DNA of 64,000 nucleotides from Sindora glabra (Eukaryota; Streptophyta; Magnoliopsida; Fabales; Fabaceae): NCBI GenBank assembly GCA_020226215.1, contig CM035235.1, positions 40,349,457 through 40,413,456 of the forward strand, read 5' to 3'. The translations under genes and the position numbers were made by a program. The notes below the pieces were generated by a model that was not told where the DNA came from, searched no databases, and saw only the letters and a list, made by a program, of their open reading frames with translations. This document shows positions 38,640 to 50,489 of the stretch, in pieces (the stretch's first letter is position 1; each line of letters begins with the position of its first letter).

Positions 38640-40230
38640 AGTCTAATAGCTTTCCTAAAGACTAGTACCTTAGCACGACAAACTAATCAATTGCATAAAT
38701 TTTTAAATACAACAAATGAGAGGTAGCCTTTAATCAATTACCCAATACCACTGCCATTTTATCAATGTGATGTATAAAGGATAGAGTGTAAACTCTCATG
38801 ATCAGCTCTTCAATGTTAACATCAGTCACTTGCTTCCCTATATTCAACATGCCAAAGGCCTTTGCCTTTTCATGTGGTTGCGATATCTAATAATTAGTGC
38901 CTTTTGAAGTTACAATCTAACTAATAGATAGAAGGGGAACTAAAACACTTAAAGGAATTAGTCTATTGGCACACATACTTAGGACCCCCTTTTTGGAGTA
39001 GCCTGTAAAAATTAGTCCATTCCTCATGGGATTATCCTACTTAACCCTTTTAATATATTTATTAGTATTGATTTATGGCTCTTCTGTAACTAAGACTTGG
39101 CTAAGTAATTCTTGAGATTCTTTCTAGCCTTGAGTGTAAACATATTGAAATGACATCTCACCAATTATGTCAGTAATATGTGATGTGTCTATATTTACAC
39201 CTACAAACATCAAAGAAATGAAAGATCAAATTAGCAGAATCATGGTGAGATTGTGTAAACAAAAGTTGTAAGAAAAAGTAAAAGTCACTTGAATCAATGT
39301 ATTGAATATCATCTATCATAGGAACATTCTAGGAGTGTTTTACAATTAGACAAAAAGGGAAATAAAAGTTTGTATGCCCTAATCAAAATCAAGGTACTTA
39401 CAAATGTTTAAGTGTTATATGAAGATACAAAAAAAAGATACAACATAAAAGGAAAAATGAAAAGGAATAAAAGCTCAAATGACTTATAAAAGGATCTTAG
39501 GGAGAATAACTCACTATGATGCTTTAAACACTTAAAATCATTAAATAAGTTACTTAACTAGGTTTGCATAGGTAGACCTATTTTTTAATGTGAACACATG
39601 CTTTTGACCCTTATAAATGTCAAGTGGTGCAGTAATAGCAAGACCCATGCATGCCTTTATAAAAGAAACATACTCTTCTGAGAGGTAAGTTATAGGTTAC
39701 AAAATATATTTAACTTACGAAAAAACAAAAAGTAAAAAGCACACATAGCTAGAAGAGAATGAGTAAAGAAGAGAATACTAAGCACTTACTAATAGAAAGA
39801 ACTTGTGATTCTTTTCAAGCATTTTCCACAGAAGTTTAAACTTTTAGTGTAATGGCATTTTTGTCAACAATGGTATTATGAATAGGAATTCATGCTCTTG
39901 CTTAGTTTCCTCCAAAATAATGGATTTGGTCCTTTTTGTATTTAGAAATTAATTTATCAATCAATATATGAACTCTAGGAAAATCTTCATGAAAGTATAA
40001 GACAAAAGGAAGAAATCATTACTTGATAATGCTTCTGAGGTGGTGGTCTTCTCCTTTAGCTTTGTAAGTTGTTTTAAAGGAATTTTCAATTCTATTATTG
40101 AAGTGCTAAGGTCATTAGGTGCCTCTTCATGGTTTGATGGCTCTTCTTTATCCTTTTTATCAAGCTTCTTTTCCTCCTCTTGCTCTTACTCTTTATCTTT
40201 TTCCCTTTTTATCAATAACATCATTTCCTA
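38640..40230 (-). pseudogene. Antisense ORF remnant, N-terminal and central part
   Basis: Reading the minus strand from about 40,215 gives a charged block EEEKKLDKKDKEEPSNHEEAPNDLSTSIIELKIPLKQLTKLKEKTTTSEAL. Further down, near 38,900-38,680, it gives NIGKQVTDVNIEELIMRVYTLSFIHHIDKMAVVLGN. Both are coherent protein-like frames interrupted by stops. Together with 32,040-32,510 they would form one antisense reading split by the LTR-like sequences at 32.5-38.6 kb. The family is unknown; association with the gypsy element is inferred from position and direction. Confidence 0.4.
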
Positions 40231-40479
40231 CTAATAAAGCTATAATGAAAATAAAAAAAATGTGAAAAATTGGTAATAAAAGAAAAGACAAAAATGACAG
40301 GCAAACATACTTAACCTATTCTCATGGTATATGATGCTTATTGCACCACTACCTCATCATCTTAAATTATGATCACTAGAAAAAGCTCTTATCTTTTTAA
40401 ATTATGAAGGCTTGGCAATAAACACAGCTTTCTTATGCATTTTCATCAATATTGTTAGTGGATTGGTGCTAGGGGCTAT

Positions 40480-40910
40480 TGCAAAAAAAAAAGTTAATGA
40501 TAATAATAAGATTATTCACCATGATCTTGGCCTTTGATTAGAGCATGATAAGAAAGAAAGTATAATTATAAAATTATACACAATATTTAACTTTATACAT
40601 ACCAGCCATTTAAAGCACAAAGTTTAACATTAATGTATTAGAAAATTTGTCCTTCAGCAATCTCCCAATTACTGTGCAATAGGTCTCACTGATGGAATAT
40701 AAAACCTAGGACTTAAGAGATATGAAGTAGGGGCCTTTTTATATATAACATAATCCAGGTCTTGGATTATATTAATCATAAGATCTAAACCCATTTATCA
40801 GTGTTAGGGCAAGTACCTATATGCCCATATATAATTGTCACACACATTGGGTCTAACTAAAAATAATCCTTCTATTAATAAATTATATATAGTCCATAAA
40901 ATATTAATAA
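40480..40910 (-). repeat. Copia 3' LTR (left-hand copy)
   Basis: About 431 bp co-linear with 57,111-57,541, including TTAATGATAATAATAA, CTTGGCCTTTGATT, TATAATTATAAAATT, TTTAACTTTATACATA, CCCATATA.AATTGT and CCATAAAATATTAA. On the plus strand it begins TG and ends TA where the other copy has CA. Confidence 0.9.
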
Positions 40911-40924
40911 TCTCTCACTTCGTA
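40911..40924 (-). promoter_or_regulatory. Polypurine tract of the copia element
   Basis: On the minus strand the bases directly before the 3' LTR read GAAGTGAGAGAT, a purine-rich tract in the position used to prime plus-strand DNA synthesis. Confidence 0.7.
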
Positions 40925-41319
40925 TTACATAATTTATTAATCGTGGCCACAAAAAAGATTAATATTAATACAAAATGGTACTTTCATACCTAATAGTCTA
41001 GTGAGATCATAAGTATTTAGTAACATAAATGTTATATCTAAAGGGATATTAACATCACAACATACTAGATACTTACACCTCATTAACTAACATTGTCAAT
41101 AATGCAGAATAAGATTTACATAACTTTATGTGACTATGTGTAAATCTATGCACAATAGGTCTTGACATTTACCTAAAATGCCTAACAAATATGAGATAGA
41201 GTCTAAATGTCTCTACAAACATGCCATAACCAAAATGTGCACTAATATGGCAACATAACACAAAATTTCTTTAATAAATCATAAATAATGTCATATATAT
41301 CAACTCTTACTAATCCAAA

Positions 41320-42850
41320 ATATCAAAAGGCTTTACAAAAACCCATATGACTTACATGTTTAACAAAAGTTACTATTGCTAAGCCCTTGGTCAGTGGATT
41401 CATGAGCATGCGATCCATGGAAATGTGCTCAATAACGATAACATGCTCACACACCTTCTCTTTTACATAGTGATATTTCATATTGCTTCAAGCCATTTGA
41501 GCTTTTATCACTAAGAGAGAAGCCTATAGTAGTAGAGTTATTATAGAAATTGGTAAGAGCATGACAATACTTTCCACAAAATGAAATTCTGAGAAATAAT
41601 TCTTCAACCATACAGCTTGATGAGAAGCTTCATAACAAGCAAGATATTTTATTTCTATGATAGAGGTTGTAACAATCAACTGCTTAACACTTCCCATGAC
41701 ACAGCACCCCGAACCATCATGAAAATATACCTAGATGTAAACTTTAAATCATTTGGACAACTAACATAGTTCGACTCTAAGTAGCCTGTAATGTCCAAAT
41801 CTCTTAATCTTCTATAGGTTAGCATAAAGTCTTTGGTACCCTAAAGGTACCTTGGAACTCTCTTTGCAGTAATCCAGTATTTTTGACACACATCACTTAG
41901 GTATCTTCTAAGTACACCAACAGTAAAAGCAATGTAAGGTCTTATACATACTTGAACATACATCAGGTTACCCACTAATGATGCATGTAAGACCTTTTCC
42001 ATCTTCTCTTTTTCTTTATATATATGAGGACATTAGGCCTTTATGAACACTTCACCCCTCTGAATAGTTGAAGTAACTTGAGAACAAGTGGACACATTGA
42101 ATCTTTTTAGAATTTTCTCAATATGAGATTTCTGAGACAATCTAAGAATACCTTAGGACTTATCACAAAGTATGTCAATGCCCAAAAGAAAAGAGGTATT
42201 TCCCAAGTCTTTCATCTCAAAATAACAATTACTTTGTCTCAGTTAGTAAGCTCAAGTTGTTACTTGCTAAAAGAATGTCTTCAATGTACATGACTAGAAT
42301 TACAAATTTGCTAGCCTTTTTCATTATATAAATACACTGGTCTGCACTATTCTCCTTAAATTTGAGAGAAGTAATTGTTTTATGAAACTTAAGATAGCAT
42401 TGCCGAGAAGCTTACTTCAAGCCATATATAGATTTTTTTAATTTGTATACTAAGTATTATTTACCTTCTCTCAAAATCTATCTAGTGGCTACATGTACAT
42501 AGTTTTAAACAGATCACTATTTAAGAATGCTATTTTCACATCCATCTGGTGTAGCTCTAGGTTAAAATGAGTAAAAAAAACCATAATAATTTTAAAAGAG
42601 TTTTTTTGTTAATACTAATGAAAAAGTCTCCTTGTAATCCATACTTTTCTTTTAAGTATATCCTTTAGTTATAAGTCTAGCTTTATATCTCTCAATGTGC
42701 CTATGAGCATCATGCTTAGTCTTAAAGACCTTTTTACATCCAATTAGTTTGCAATTTCGAAGTAGTTGAATAAGATCTTATACTTGGTTTTTATTTATTA
42801 AAGCTAATCCATCCTCTATTGCAGTGATCCATTGAGGAGAATTTGAACTA
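41320..42850 (-). pseudogene. RT-RH: Copia reverse transcriptase and RNase H remnant
   Basis: Minus-strand frames give in order PQWITAIEDGLALINKNQV (start of RT), KTKHDAHRHIERYKARLITKGYT, the block YLVYKLKKSIYGLK followed by a stop and ASRQCYLKFHK, then ILVMYIEDILLASNN, and near the end SVKQLIVTTSIIEIKYLACYEASHQAVWLKNYFS, an RNase H signature, followed by a DPLTKGL-type tail near 41,390. The catalytic YVDD is changed to YIED at about 42,276-42,290. Frames are broken by many stops. The 3' untranslated part lies at 40,925-41,320. Confidence 0.85.
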
Positions 42851-43523
42851 AATATTGCCTAGGAGAACGAAATAGGCACTTATGCTCTTATAAATACATA
42901 AGATAATCATTTGATATCACTGGTTTACGTTGTCTAAATGATCTCCTCAACTGGATCTCACTATTAGAATCCTCATTTTCCTTTAAAGGTTGTATTAAAT
43001 CATGTTGTGGAAGACCAAAAGATAAGGAACCATCAAATTAAGAGATTAAGGGGATAACTACCTTTTCTTCTCCAAAATTTGTAATTTATGGTGTTTAACT
43101 CTCACTATCTAGTTCATTTTTAAAATAAATGGCTCTATCAAATTTGATGATCCGGGCAGTATTAATAGGATAATAGAACTTGCTACCTCTGGAACTAATA
43201 TAGTAACTAACAAAAAAATTCAAATATAGTTTCAGAATTAAGTTTCCAAATAGTGGGAATATATGGCTTTACCTCCACTTTACAATTATAAAAACAAAGA
43301 TGATTTAGTGTTAGTTTATTACCATTCAACAATTCATATGAAGTTAAAGGTATAGATGTACGTGATGCCTAATTCAATATATAGCATGGGATACTCAATG
43401 CTTCTCCCCGTAAGAAATTTAAAAGTATAGAGTGGGAAAGCATGCACCTGACCATGTCAAGAAGTGTCCTAGTTCTCTTTCTAGCTATCCCATTCTATTT
43501 TGGTGCACCAAGCATAATGTAGC

Positions 43524-43987
43524 TTACCTCAATGCCATATTCTTGGAGATATCTAGCAAATAGACTTGTATTCCTTCTAGTTTAATCATATCTACCATAG
43601 TACTTTCCCCTCGATTAGAATTCACACATTTAATTTTCTTGTTGTATTTAAGCTCGACTACTGCTTTGAATGTTTTGAATGTATCCAAAGATTTTGACTT
43701 TTCCATAAGTAACTCTATCCAATTGAAACATGAATTATTGTTAATAAAAGTGATGAAGTATTTTTTACCTTCAATAGCTACAGGACTGATGGAAGCATAG
43801 ATGTCGGTGTGAATAAGTTCCAGTGCCTCTCGTTTTCTAACTTTCTTTCCCTTTCTAGCCTTTGTAATGAGCTTTCCTTTAATATAGTCCATATAAATCT
43901 CAAAATAAAAAAAGTCCAAATTGTGCAATACACTTTATTTGATTAACTTCTGAATTCAGTCTCTGGAAATGTGATGGAGATGCCTAT
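43524..43987 (-). pseudogene. INT: Copia integrase remnant (N-terminal core), cut by the MULE
   Basis: A 134-codon open frame reads KGKKVRKREALELIHTDIYASISPVAIEGKKYFITFINNNSCFNWIELL and continues through KTFKAVVELKYNKKIKCVNSNRGE. These are the first catalytic-aspartate block (HTDI) and following strands of copia integrase. Upstream, toward 43,987, the frame continues with RHLHHISRD and a stop, the zinc-binding HHCC start. The second aspartate block reads NSNRGE in place of SDNGGE, losing the catalytic residue. The frame stops exactly at the MULE junction. Confidence 0.85.
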
Positions 43988-43996
43988 GCCATAGTA
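43988..43996. repeat. 9-bp target site duplication, left copy (GCCATAGTA)
   Basis: Identical to 55,182-55,190. A 9-bp duplication is the hallmark of Mutator-like transposition. Both copies lie in the same copia codons, so joining them restores an uninterrupted copia frame across the LWH motif. Confidence 0.95.
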
Positions 43997-44077
43997 GGAT
44001 AAAATACCAAAATACAGTTTTTTATAAATATTTTTTCGTTTTATCGTAATTTCGAAACAAATTACCAAAGTACACAA
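43997..44077 (+). repeat. MULE terminal inverted repeat, left
   Basis: Begins GGATAAAATACC and ends ATTACCAAAGTACACAA. It pairs with the reverse complement of 55,099-55,181, which begins GGGTAAATTACC and ends ATTACCAAAATACGCG, through an AT-rich middle containing GTTTTTT, a TTTTTT/TTCC block and a TTTT.CCG/TCG block. Similarity is moderate, so the TIRs have diverged. Confidence 0.85.
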
Positions 44078-44284
44078 GGCGCCATTGTGAATGGCGACCA
44101 CATGACATGGAGGCGCCAAATAATGTGGCGTCTTTGGAGTGCCGTCAACTTGGAGGGCGCCAGATTGAATGGCACCCCAAGGTTAAAGGCATCATCCAAC
44201 TTGGCGCCATTGACCTTGGAGGCGCCATTCAAGGTGGCGCCTTCCGTTGGAAAAAATCTGGGAGGCGCCAAATGCAGTGGCGCC
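44078..44284 (+). repeat. Subterminal array of paired GGCGCC motifs, left end
   Basis: GGCGCC or one-base variants occur near 44,078, 44,092, 44,112, 44,127, 44,156, 44,171, 44,188, 44,203, 44,221, 44,236, 44,263 and 44,279. They fall in pairs with starts about 15 bp apart, often of the form GGCGCCA-N7-TGGCGCC. Most variants are explained by CpG loss (GGCACC, GGCATC, GGCGTC). By position they could be transposase-binding or regulatory repeats; this is inference. Confidence 0.85.
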
Positions 44285-44292
44285 TCCTTCCT

Positions 44293-44300
44293 TATATTAA
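44293..44300 (+). promoter_or_regulatory. TATA-like box for the MURA transcript
   Basis: TATATTAA lies directly inside the GGCGCC array and is followed by a pyrimidine-rich GC-richer leader (44,305-44,510) typical of a plant 5' untranslated exon. A promoter just inside the TIR region is usual for MULEs. Confidence 0.5.
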
Positions 44301-44510
44301 CCCCTCCCCTTCCCCTATTCGGCATTCACTCTTCTTCCCTCTTCGCAGTTGTCGCAGCCCCTCTGCCCTTCTTCTCTCTTCGCAGCCGTTCGCACCTATT
44401 CCTGATCATACCATTTCCCATTTTTTCACTCACAAATCTTCCTCCTACACTTCATCGGACAACATTTTCTTCTTTGGATCAAATTTGATCTTCCTTCCTC
44501 TCTCTTCCTT

Positions 44511-46740
44511 GGTTAGTATTTTTATAATTTCTGTATTTATATTATCATTTTTGTTAGTTATTATGAAAATATATTTTATAGTGGTAGAAAAATTTTGATT
44601 CTATATTGATTATTGTGAAATTATGATCTAAGATTTAGGAAAAATTTATAAAAATTTATATGATCTGTGATAGTTTATGATTTATATTGGTTAGGATTTT
44701 TATATTTTTTGTATTTATATTATAATTTTTATTAGTTATTATAAGAATATATTTTACAGTGGTAGAAAATTTTTTATTTTATATTAATTATTATGATTTA
44801 TGATGTGAAATTATGATCTAGGATTTAGAAAAAATTTTACAAATTTATATGATCTGTAATAGTTTGTGATTTTAAAAGAAGAATAAAGAGGATAAAGAAA
44901 AGTGTCTTAAAATAAAATTTACGATTTAGGTAAAAATTATGTTTAGTGATTTTTAAAATATAAAATTTTTTAGGATATAGGATATGATAAAAATAAGATT
45001 ATTTTTATTATATGTTGATTATAACGAGAATATATTATCCTATTGTTCAATATTTTTATATTAATTTTGGAGTAATATATGTCAAAATAAGTAAATATTA
45101 ATTGATAAAAATTTGTAAAGACTTGATATTTTATGTATTATTTCTCTTTATTTTATCTTTTTTATTATACATTTTTGTTATTCTTTTTTGGTAATCCATG
45201 GTATTTAAACCATATATACCAATATTTTTTAGTAGTAAGATATATAAATTTTTTTATTATAAATGTATTCTATATAAATTATATAATTTATTTAATTAAT
45301 TAATCTATTATACAATCAATTTTTTATTACTTTATACCTTACGTATTATTTATTTCTTATTTATTCTTTTGTATTCTTTTTATATCCACTCGTATTGTTT
45401 ATGGTTTAAAACATCAACATCATTAACTAACATAAATATAACAAGTTATTTTTTTAGCTTATTATAATATTTTAAATAAATTAAAGCTTTAATATACATT
45501 TTATTAATAAAAATAATTAATTTCATATTATATTTTTTTAAAAAAATACTTAGTAATTAAATTAAATTTTATTTATATAATTTTTTTCAAATTTTTGTTT
45601 ATAATAATTTTTAAATATTATCTTTTATATTTAAAATATATCAACTAAGATTTCTCCAAAGGTTTACAGTTCGTATATGATTTTTTCTTCATTTCATCTT
45701 CTTTGTTTAATTTTTTCTTCTTTCTTTTTTCAATCATTCTATTGAAAGTTCAAATACAATATATTGAATAATATAAATATAATATAATTAATTTTATTTT
45801 TGACATAAAAGTATTTTTAATAATAAAATATATTATTTAATAAAATTAATTGATTATATATTTAATTTTTAACACTTATTACTTTACCTCTCACATAGCA
45901 TTTCTCATTTTTTAATTTATTTTACTATAATTTTTTTATATTGACTTATATTATTTACGATTTAAATATTAGGATAATTACATAATATTGACATAATGTA
46001 ACATATTTTATTTTTATCTTAAAATAATTTTAAAAAAATAATGTTATGGGAAGCGTTAATTGAAATAATTATTTATATATTTCAATTTTAATAAAAGTAT
46101 TTAAGAATAAAACTTAATTCTCTTTTAAAATTTATTAATATTTTCTTGATATAAAATTTTAAACACTATATTTAAAATTAAATACACATCAATAAAATTT
46201 TATCTATGTTATTATTTTTGTTCCTTTCATATATTGTCTTGCAAAATATATTTAATTTAGCATAATTTTTGCATAATTTTTTTAATGATACAATAATATC
46301 TAACAATTTTTATTTAGAGATTGATGTTATTAAAATATCTAGCAAATTTTTCTCTCATGCAGAGGCTTTTTTGTGTTTACTTTTCCTAATGCTTACCGGT
46401 TAGTATTTTTATAATTTTTTTGCTTATATTATAATTTTTAATAATTATCATGAAAATATCTTTTATAGTGGTAGAGAAATTTGTGTAGAATGTTATGATG
46501 TAAATAATATGAATTTTTTTATTTCATATTGATTATTATGGTTTATGATGTGAAATTATGATTTATGAAAAATTTGTAAAAATTTATATGTACTGTGATA
46601 TGTTGTACTGTTAAAAGATGAACAAACGAGATAAAGAAAGGTGTCCTAAAATAGGTTTTAGGACCTAGGTGAAAGTTATATTTAAAGAATTTTTTAATGT
46701 GAAATTTTAATATATCATAAAAGAAGTAATAAAAATAAAA
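44511..46740 (+). repeat. Three direct repeats in the leader intron (44,511; 44,689; 46,398)
   Basis: Copy 1 starts GGTTAGTATTTTTATAATTT at 44,511, copy 2 GGTTAGGATTTTTATATTTT at 44,689 and copy 3 GGTTAGTATTTTTATAATTT at 46,398. All continue with TTATATTAT.ATTTTT, AAATAT.TTTTATAGTGGTAGA, GTGAAATTATGAT and ATTTATATG..CTGTGATA. Copies 2 and 3 also share a longer tail (AAAGAAAAGTGTCTTAAAATA and on). Copies 1 and 2 are adjacent; copy 3 is 1.7 kb downstream. Confidence 0.85.
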
Positions 46741-47720
46741 TTTTAGGATATGTGGATGTAACCAGAAACTTTAAAAAATAGGATATTGTTATTAAAAATG
46801 TGAATATTTTTCTATTTAAGTAGTTGATGTTATAAATGCAAGAATAATAAACAAACTCGAAAAAATTATACCATACATAAGTTTATTCAGAGAGTATTAA
46901 AATATATATGGAAGTACTGTAATATAAGTATCAAACGAAGTCAGTGTATGTAAAAAAGAATTCATGATTGTAATCATAAAAATATACAAACAATAATGTG
47001 TAAATATTTTTTGTTGCTATTTAGTAATAGGTGTGAAGGGAGAAAATTATCATGAAAATAAAAAATGTAGTGTAATGAAAAAATTAATCAATTTAATAAG
47101 TATAATTTGTGTCGAATAAACAAAAAAAATGATAATTGAAAAAGATAAATTAAAATATAGATAAGATTATATAGCCAAACATCATATTAGTTTTAAAAAG
47201 AAATAACATTTATCTGGTTGAAAAAAATTATCATATTATATGATATGTTTGTTATATAAGAAAAATTATTATGCAATAATATTTAAAAATTAAATCTTTT
47301 TTCAATTGTGTGCAAGTAAGTGAAAATTGAAATTATTGTTTCAAATATAAATTTATTTTTTTTGTAATAATTTATTTATATTACATCAGAATTTATGAAA
47401 AAAAAAAAGAATTAGACCCAAATTAGTTAAATCACACTTGCAAATGAACATTAAAAATTTACGAAGTATGGAAAACTACGAATGAGTATAAAAATAGCTT
47501 AAAAATTTGTTGAAAAAAAATGTCGGCCTGTAAAGGTCGGAATGGGTTTAGCCTGTGCGGGTAAATTATTACGTACTATTAAATATATACCTTACAAAAA
47601 TAGTAATACATTTCATTCATTTTTACTTATAATATTAAATACTAGTTCATTCGTTTATAAGTACAAAAATTGCATATGATAATATGTGTCAATTGTGAGG
47701 GTGCAGTGAATCTTTTGCAG
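44511..47720 (+). other. Probable 5' leader intron of the MURA gene
   Basis: A candidate donor TTG-GTTAGT follows the pyrimidine-rich leader at 44,511. A good acceptor TCTTTTGCAG ends at 47,720, 14 bases before the MURA ATG at 47,735. The interval is AT-rich and has no coding frame. It holds three copies of a repeat, each starting with a donor-like GGTTAG. The segment 45,000-46,390 between copies 2 and 3 may itself be inserted DNA. Splicing is inferred from the sites only. Confidence 0.5.
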
Positions 47721-47734
47721 TTAAAAGTAACAAG

Positions 47735-50224
47735 ATGAAGAAAAGTTTAATTGCTTTTATATACTCAAATGGTTCAATGATTGAGGGATCAATGGGAGTA
47801 ATGTACGATGGACCTCCCCCAAAGGCATTGAAATTGAGAGGATGCAGCACTATGGATGTTTTGCTAGAGAAAATTCATGCTTGACTGAAACTTCACCAGG
47901 ATCAAGCTGTGGGGAGAATTATTTATAGGTTTCCACAGCATCAAACAGAGGCTCAATATATGGCATATGAATTGGATGACGATGAAGACTTGGCATGTGC
48001 TATAGCAAGCTACGAACAACATCCGATGATGATAGCAATGGAATTGTACGTGGAGGTGATCACATCCGAACTGCACGCTGCCAACCTTGGTTCACAAGAA
48101 AGAGTCCCAATAACTAGACCACCCATAGATCCAACGGCTCATGTCAGTACTAGTTATTTAATTGTGCGGGAAGGCCCTCCTTACATGGGTGGAATTGAGT
48201 TCCACATTTTTGATAGTTATACTCCTGCATTGCACTCATCTGTTGCAGGTGTTTTCCCGAGAAATGTATCACATACCATGATGGGTTCAACAAGTGACTT
48301 ACCGGTCATAGAGGAAGAATCCACTGATCTTATATTCATGGATGCCTACCTTGAGTCTGGTTTTGAAGACGACGAGGTGTCTTGCAGTAGCGATGATGAT
48401 TGTGACACTGATGATGAAGAACGTGCAACTACACATGGAGATAGTGTTGCAACGTGGTGTGTGAGGAGTGACAATGCTACACAGACATCATGTGGTGTCC
48501 CTCAAGCTGCTGTCTTCTTTTACATTGATTGGGATGCCATAAGGAATGCTAATGAATTTTTGAAAATAATGAAACCAATATATGATTACGGCATGGAGGA
48601 CTTACAGATTGGACAAGAGTTTGATTGCAAGGCGGCATTAATTGCTGCAACCAAGCATTACCACATCAGAAGGCACCATAGTTATTACGTGGAGGAATCG
48701 AATACTAGAAGATTGAGTGTGAAGTGTGATAATTATGGGGATGAATGCAAATTCCGCCTTAGAGTGACCAATCTGAAGAATTCTAACACTTGGACAATAA
48801 CTAGATTTTCAGGGCCTCACACATGTGTTAATGCCAGTTTAACACAGGATCACAAGTCTCTTGACTCCGAGTATATCAGTTCCTTGATACTGGAGATGAT
48901 TAAAGTGAAGCAAGATGTTCCAATCTCGCTTATACAAGAGAGGGTGGAAGGCATGTATGGGTATAAGATTTTGTACAGAAAAGCATGGAAGACAAAACAG
49001 AAGGCAATTGTGAAGGTGTATGGAGATTGGGATAAATCATATGAAGTGCTCCCCAAATGGTTGGACATTTTAGGCTATTGTGACTAAGCTCTGTTCAAGT
49101 TGGAGTCAGAAGAATTTGTCACAGTTTTCAACCATGTTGATCTACAAAAACATGTTTTCAACCGAGTTTTCTGGGCTTTCAAGCCATGTATTGCCGCATT
49201 TCCCTACTGCAAGCAATTCATACAAGTTGATGGAACGTTTCTGTATGGCAAGTACAGAGGTGTGGTACTAATTGCTGCGACCCAGGACAGTAACAAATGT
49301 CCCATACCTCTTGCGTTTGCCATTGTTGAAAAGGAGAACTATAAAAATTGGAGTTAGTTTTTGGCATTATTACGGGTAAATGTTACGAACCAGCAAGGAA
49401 TATGCCTGATATCATATCGACACTAAGTTATAAAAGATGCTATAGCCAACGAAGGTCTAGGATGGCAGCCTCCTCATGCTTTTCATCGGTATTGTATCAA
49501 ACATATTGCCAGCAATGTTCGCAAGAAATGCAGGGATGACAATGTCAAAAATGCTGTCCTTAAGATTGGTACGCCTTACAGCATAACTTTTTTATTGAAC
49601 CTTTCATCTGTAAATTTATGTATCTGGTAGTTCAACTCGGTTAACCTATTTGTCTCCTTATGTTCAACATATGAGCCAAATTAAGAAAAGGTCATGGACA
49701 GATTGGACAACTTATGTTCACGTGCTTCTTCTTACCACGTTCGTGCGTATAATAGACAAGGAACTAGGTTTGAAGTGGTGGAGGGCCCTGACATGGCTAG
49801 AGGATCATGTGGAAAGGTTGTCCAAGTGTTATTAGATAAAGGGCAATGTGAATGTGGACAATTCCAAGCATATAGGTATCCTTGCGCTCATATTATTGCT
49901 GCTTGTGCCTCAGTCAACATATCGTGGGAACCATATGTCGATCTTGTATATAGACTTGACACCCTACTTAATTGCTACAAATCTGAGTGGTGGTCGATCA
50001 GGGAGTGGTCGCAATGGAATAACCTACTACCATTTCCTGTCCTGGTTCCAAATTATGGAAGATTGCGTGAAAAGGGACGACCGAAGTCGGCACGGATCAG
50101 GAATGAGATGGATTGGCCTCAAGAGAGTGGTGTCAGGCAAAAATGCGGTCTCTGTAAAATAGAAGGTCATAATCGTAGGCCCTGCCCACTTCTCCATGGA
50201 GATGAAGGCCCTTCTTCACGTTAA
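47735..50224 (+). pseudogene. MURA-type MULE transposase pseudogene
   Basis: The ATG at 47,735 is chosen because the frame from it (MKKSLIAFIYSNG) stays in phase with the long frame at 47,909-49,087, with only a TGA at 47,882. The N-terminus resembles the PB1-like region of plant MULE proteins. An acidic linker follows, then a GCM1/WRKY-type zinc finger (VKCDNYGDECKF ... GPHTC), then the MULE domain with VDGTFLYGKYRG. In-frame stops are TGA 47,882, TAA 49,085, TAG 49,355 and TAA 49,424. The second catalytic aspartate is changed to Y (LISYRH, codon 49,415). After KNAVLKIG (49,568) the sequence reaches a GT-start intron-like stretch, and the part that should hold the catalytic glutamate is missing. 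The end (49,690-50,224) has a SWIM finger CECG...PCAH and a CCHC knuckle CGLCKIEGHNRRPC. It is inactive. Natural length would be about 750-800 residues. Confidence 0.92.
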
Positions 50225-50489
50225 ATTTGATTTACTTTTGCAAAGGTGTTACGAAGTATGTTAACCAATGTCGTAAGTGTAATGGTCGGATGATGTGATT
50301 TGTTTGACTGTTGTAAAATTGCATGCCATTATAGATATATATGTGACCCCATTACTGGTAATGTTAACAAATTACTTAAATCGTCCAAGTGCTATAAATT
50401 ATTGTGTGGATCTTTGTAGTTAAATTGCACACGTATGTTATATTAGTGTGTGTTTAAATTCCATCCTAATGCAATTCAGTTAATGGCAG
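50225..50489 (+). other. Spacer between MURA and PMD pseudogenes
   Basis: 265 bp with no coding frame. No strong TATA box is visible. It could hold the MURA 3' end and PMD promoter, or the two genes could share one transcript; the sequence does not decide. Confidence 0.5.

Noticed and set aside
44062..44598. Three overlapping open frames of 87-163 codons on both strands
   Set aside because: They fall on the GGCGCC array, where GC-rich repeats lack stop codons. The peptides are repeat-encoded and have no domain.
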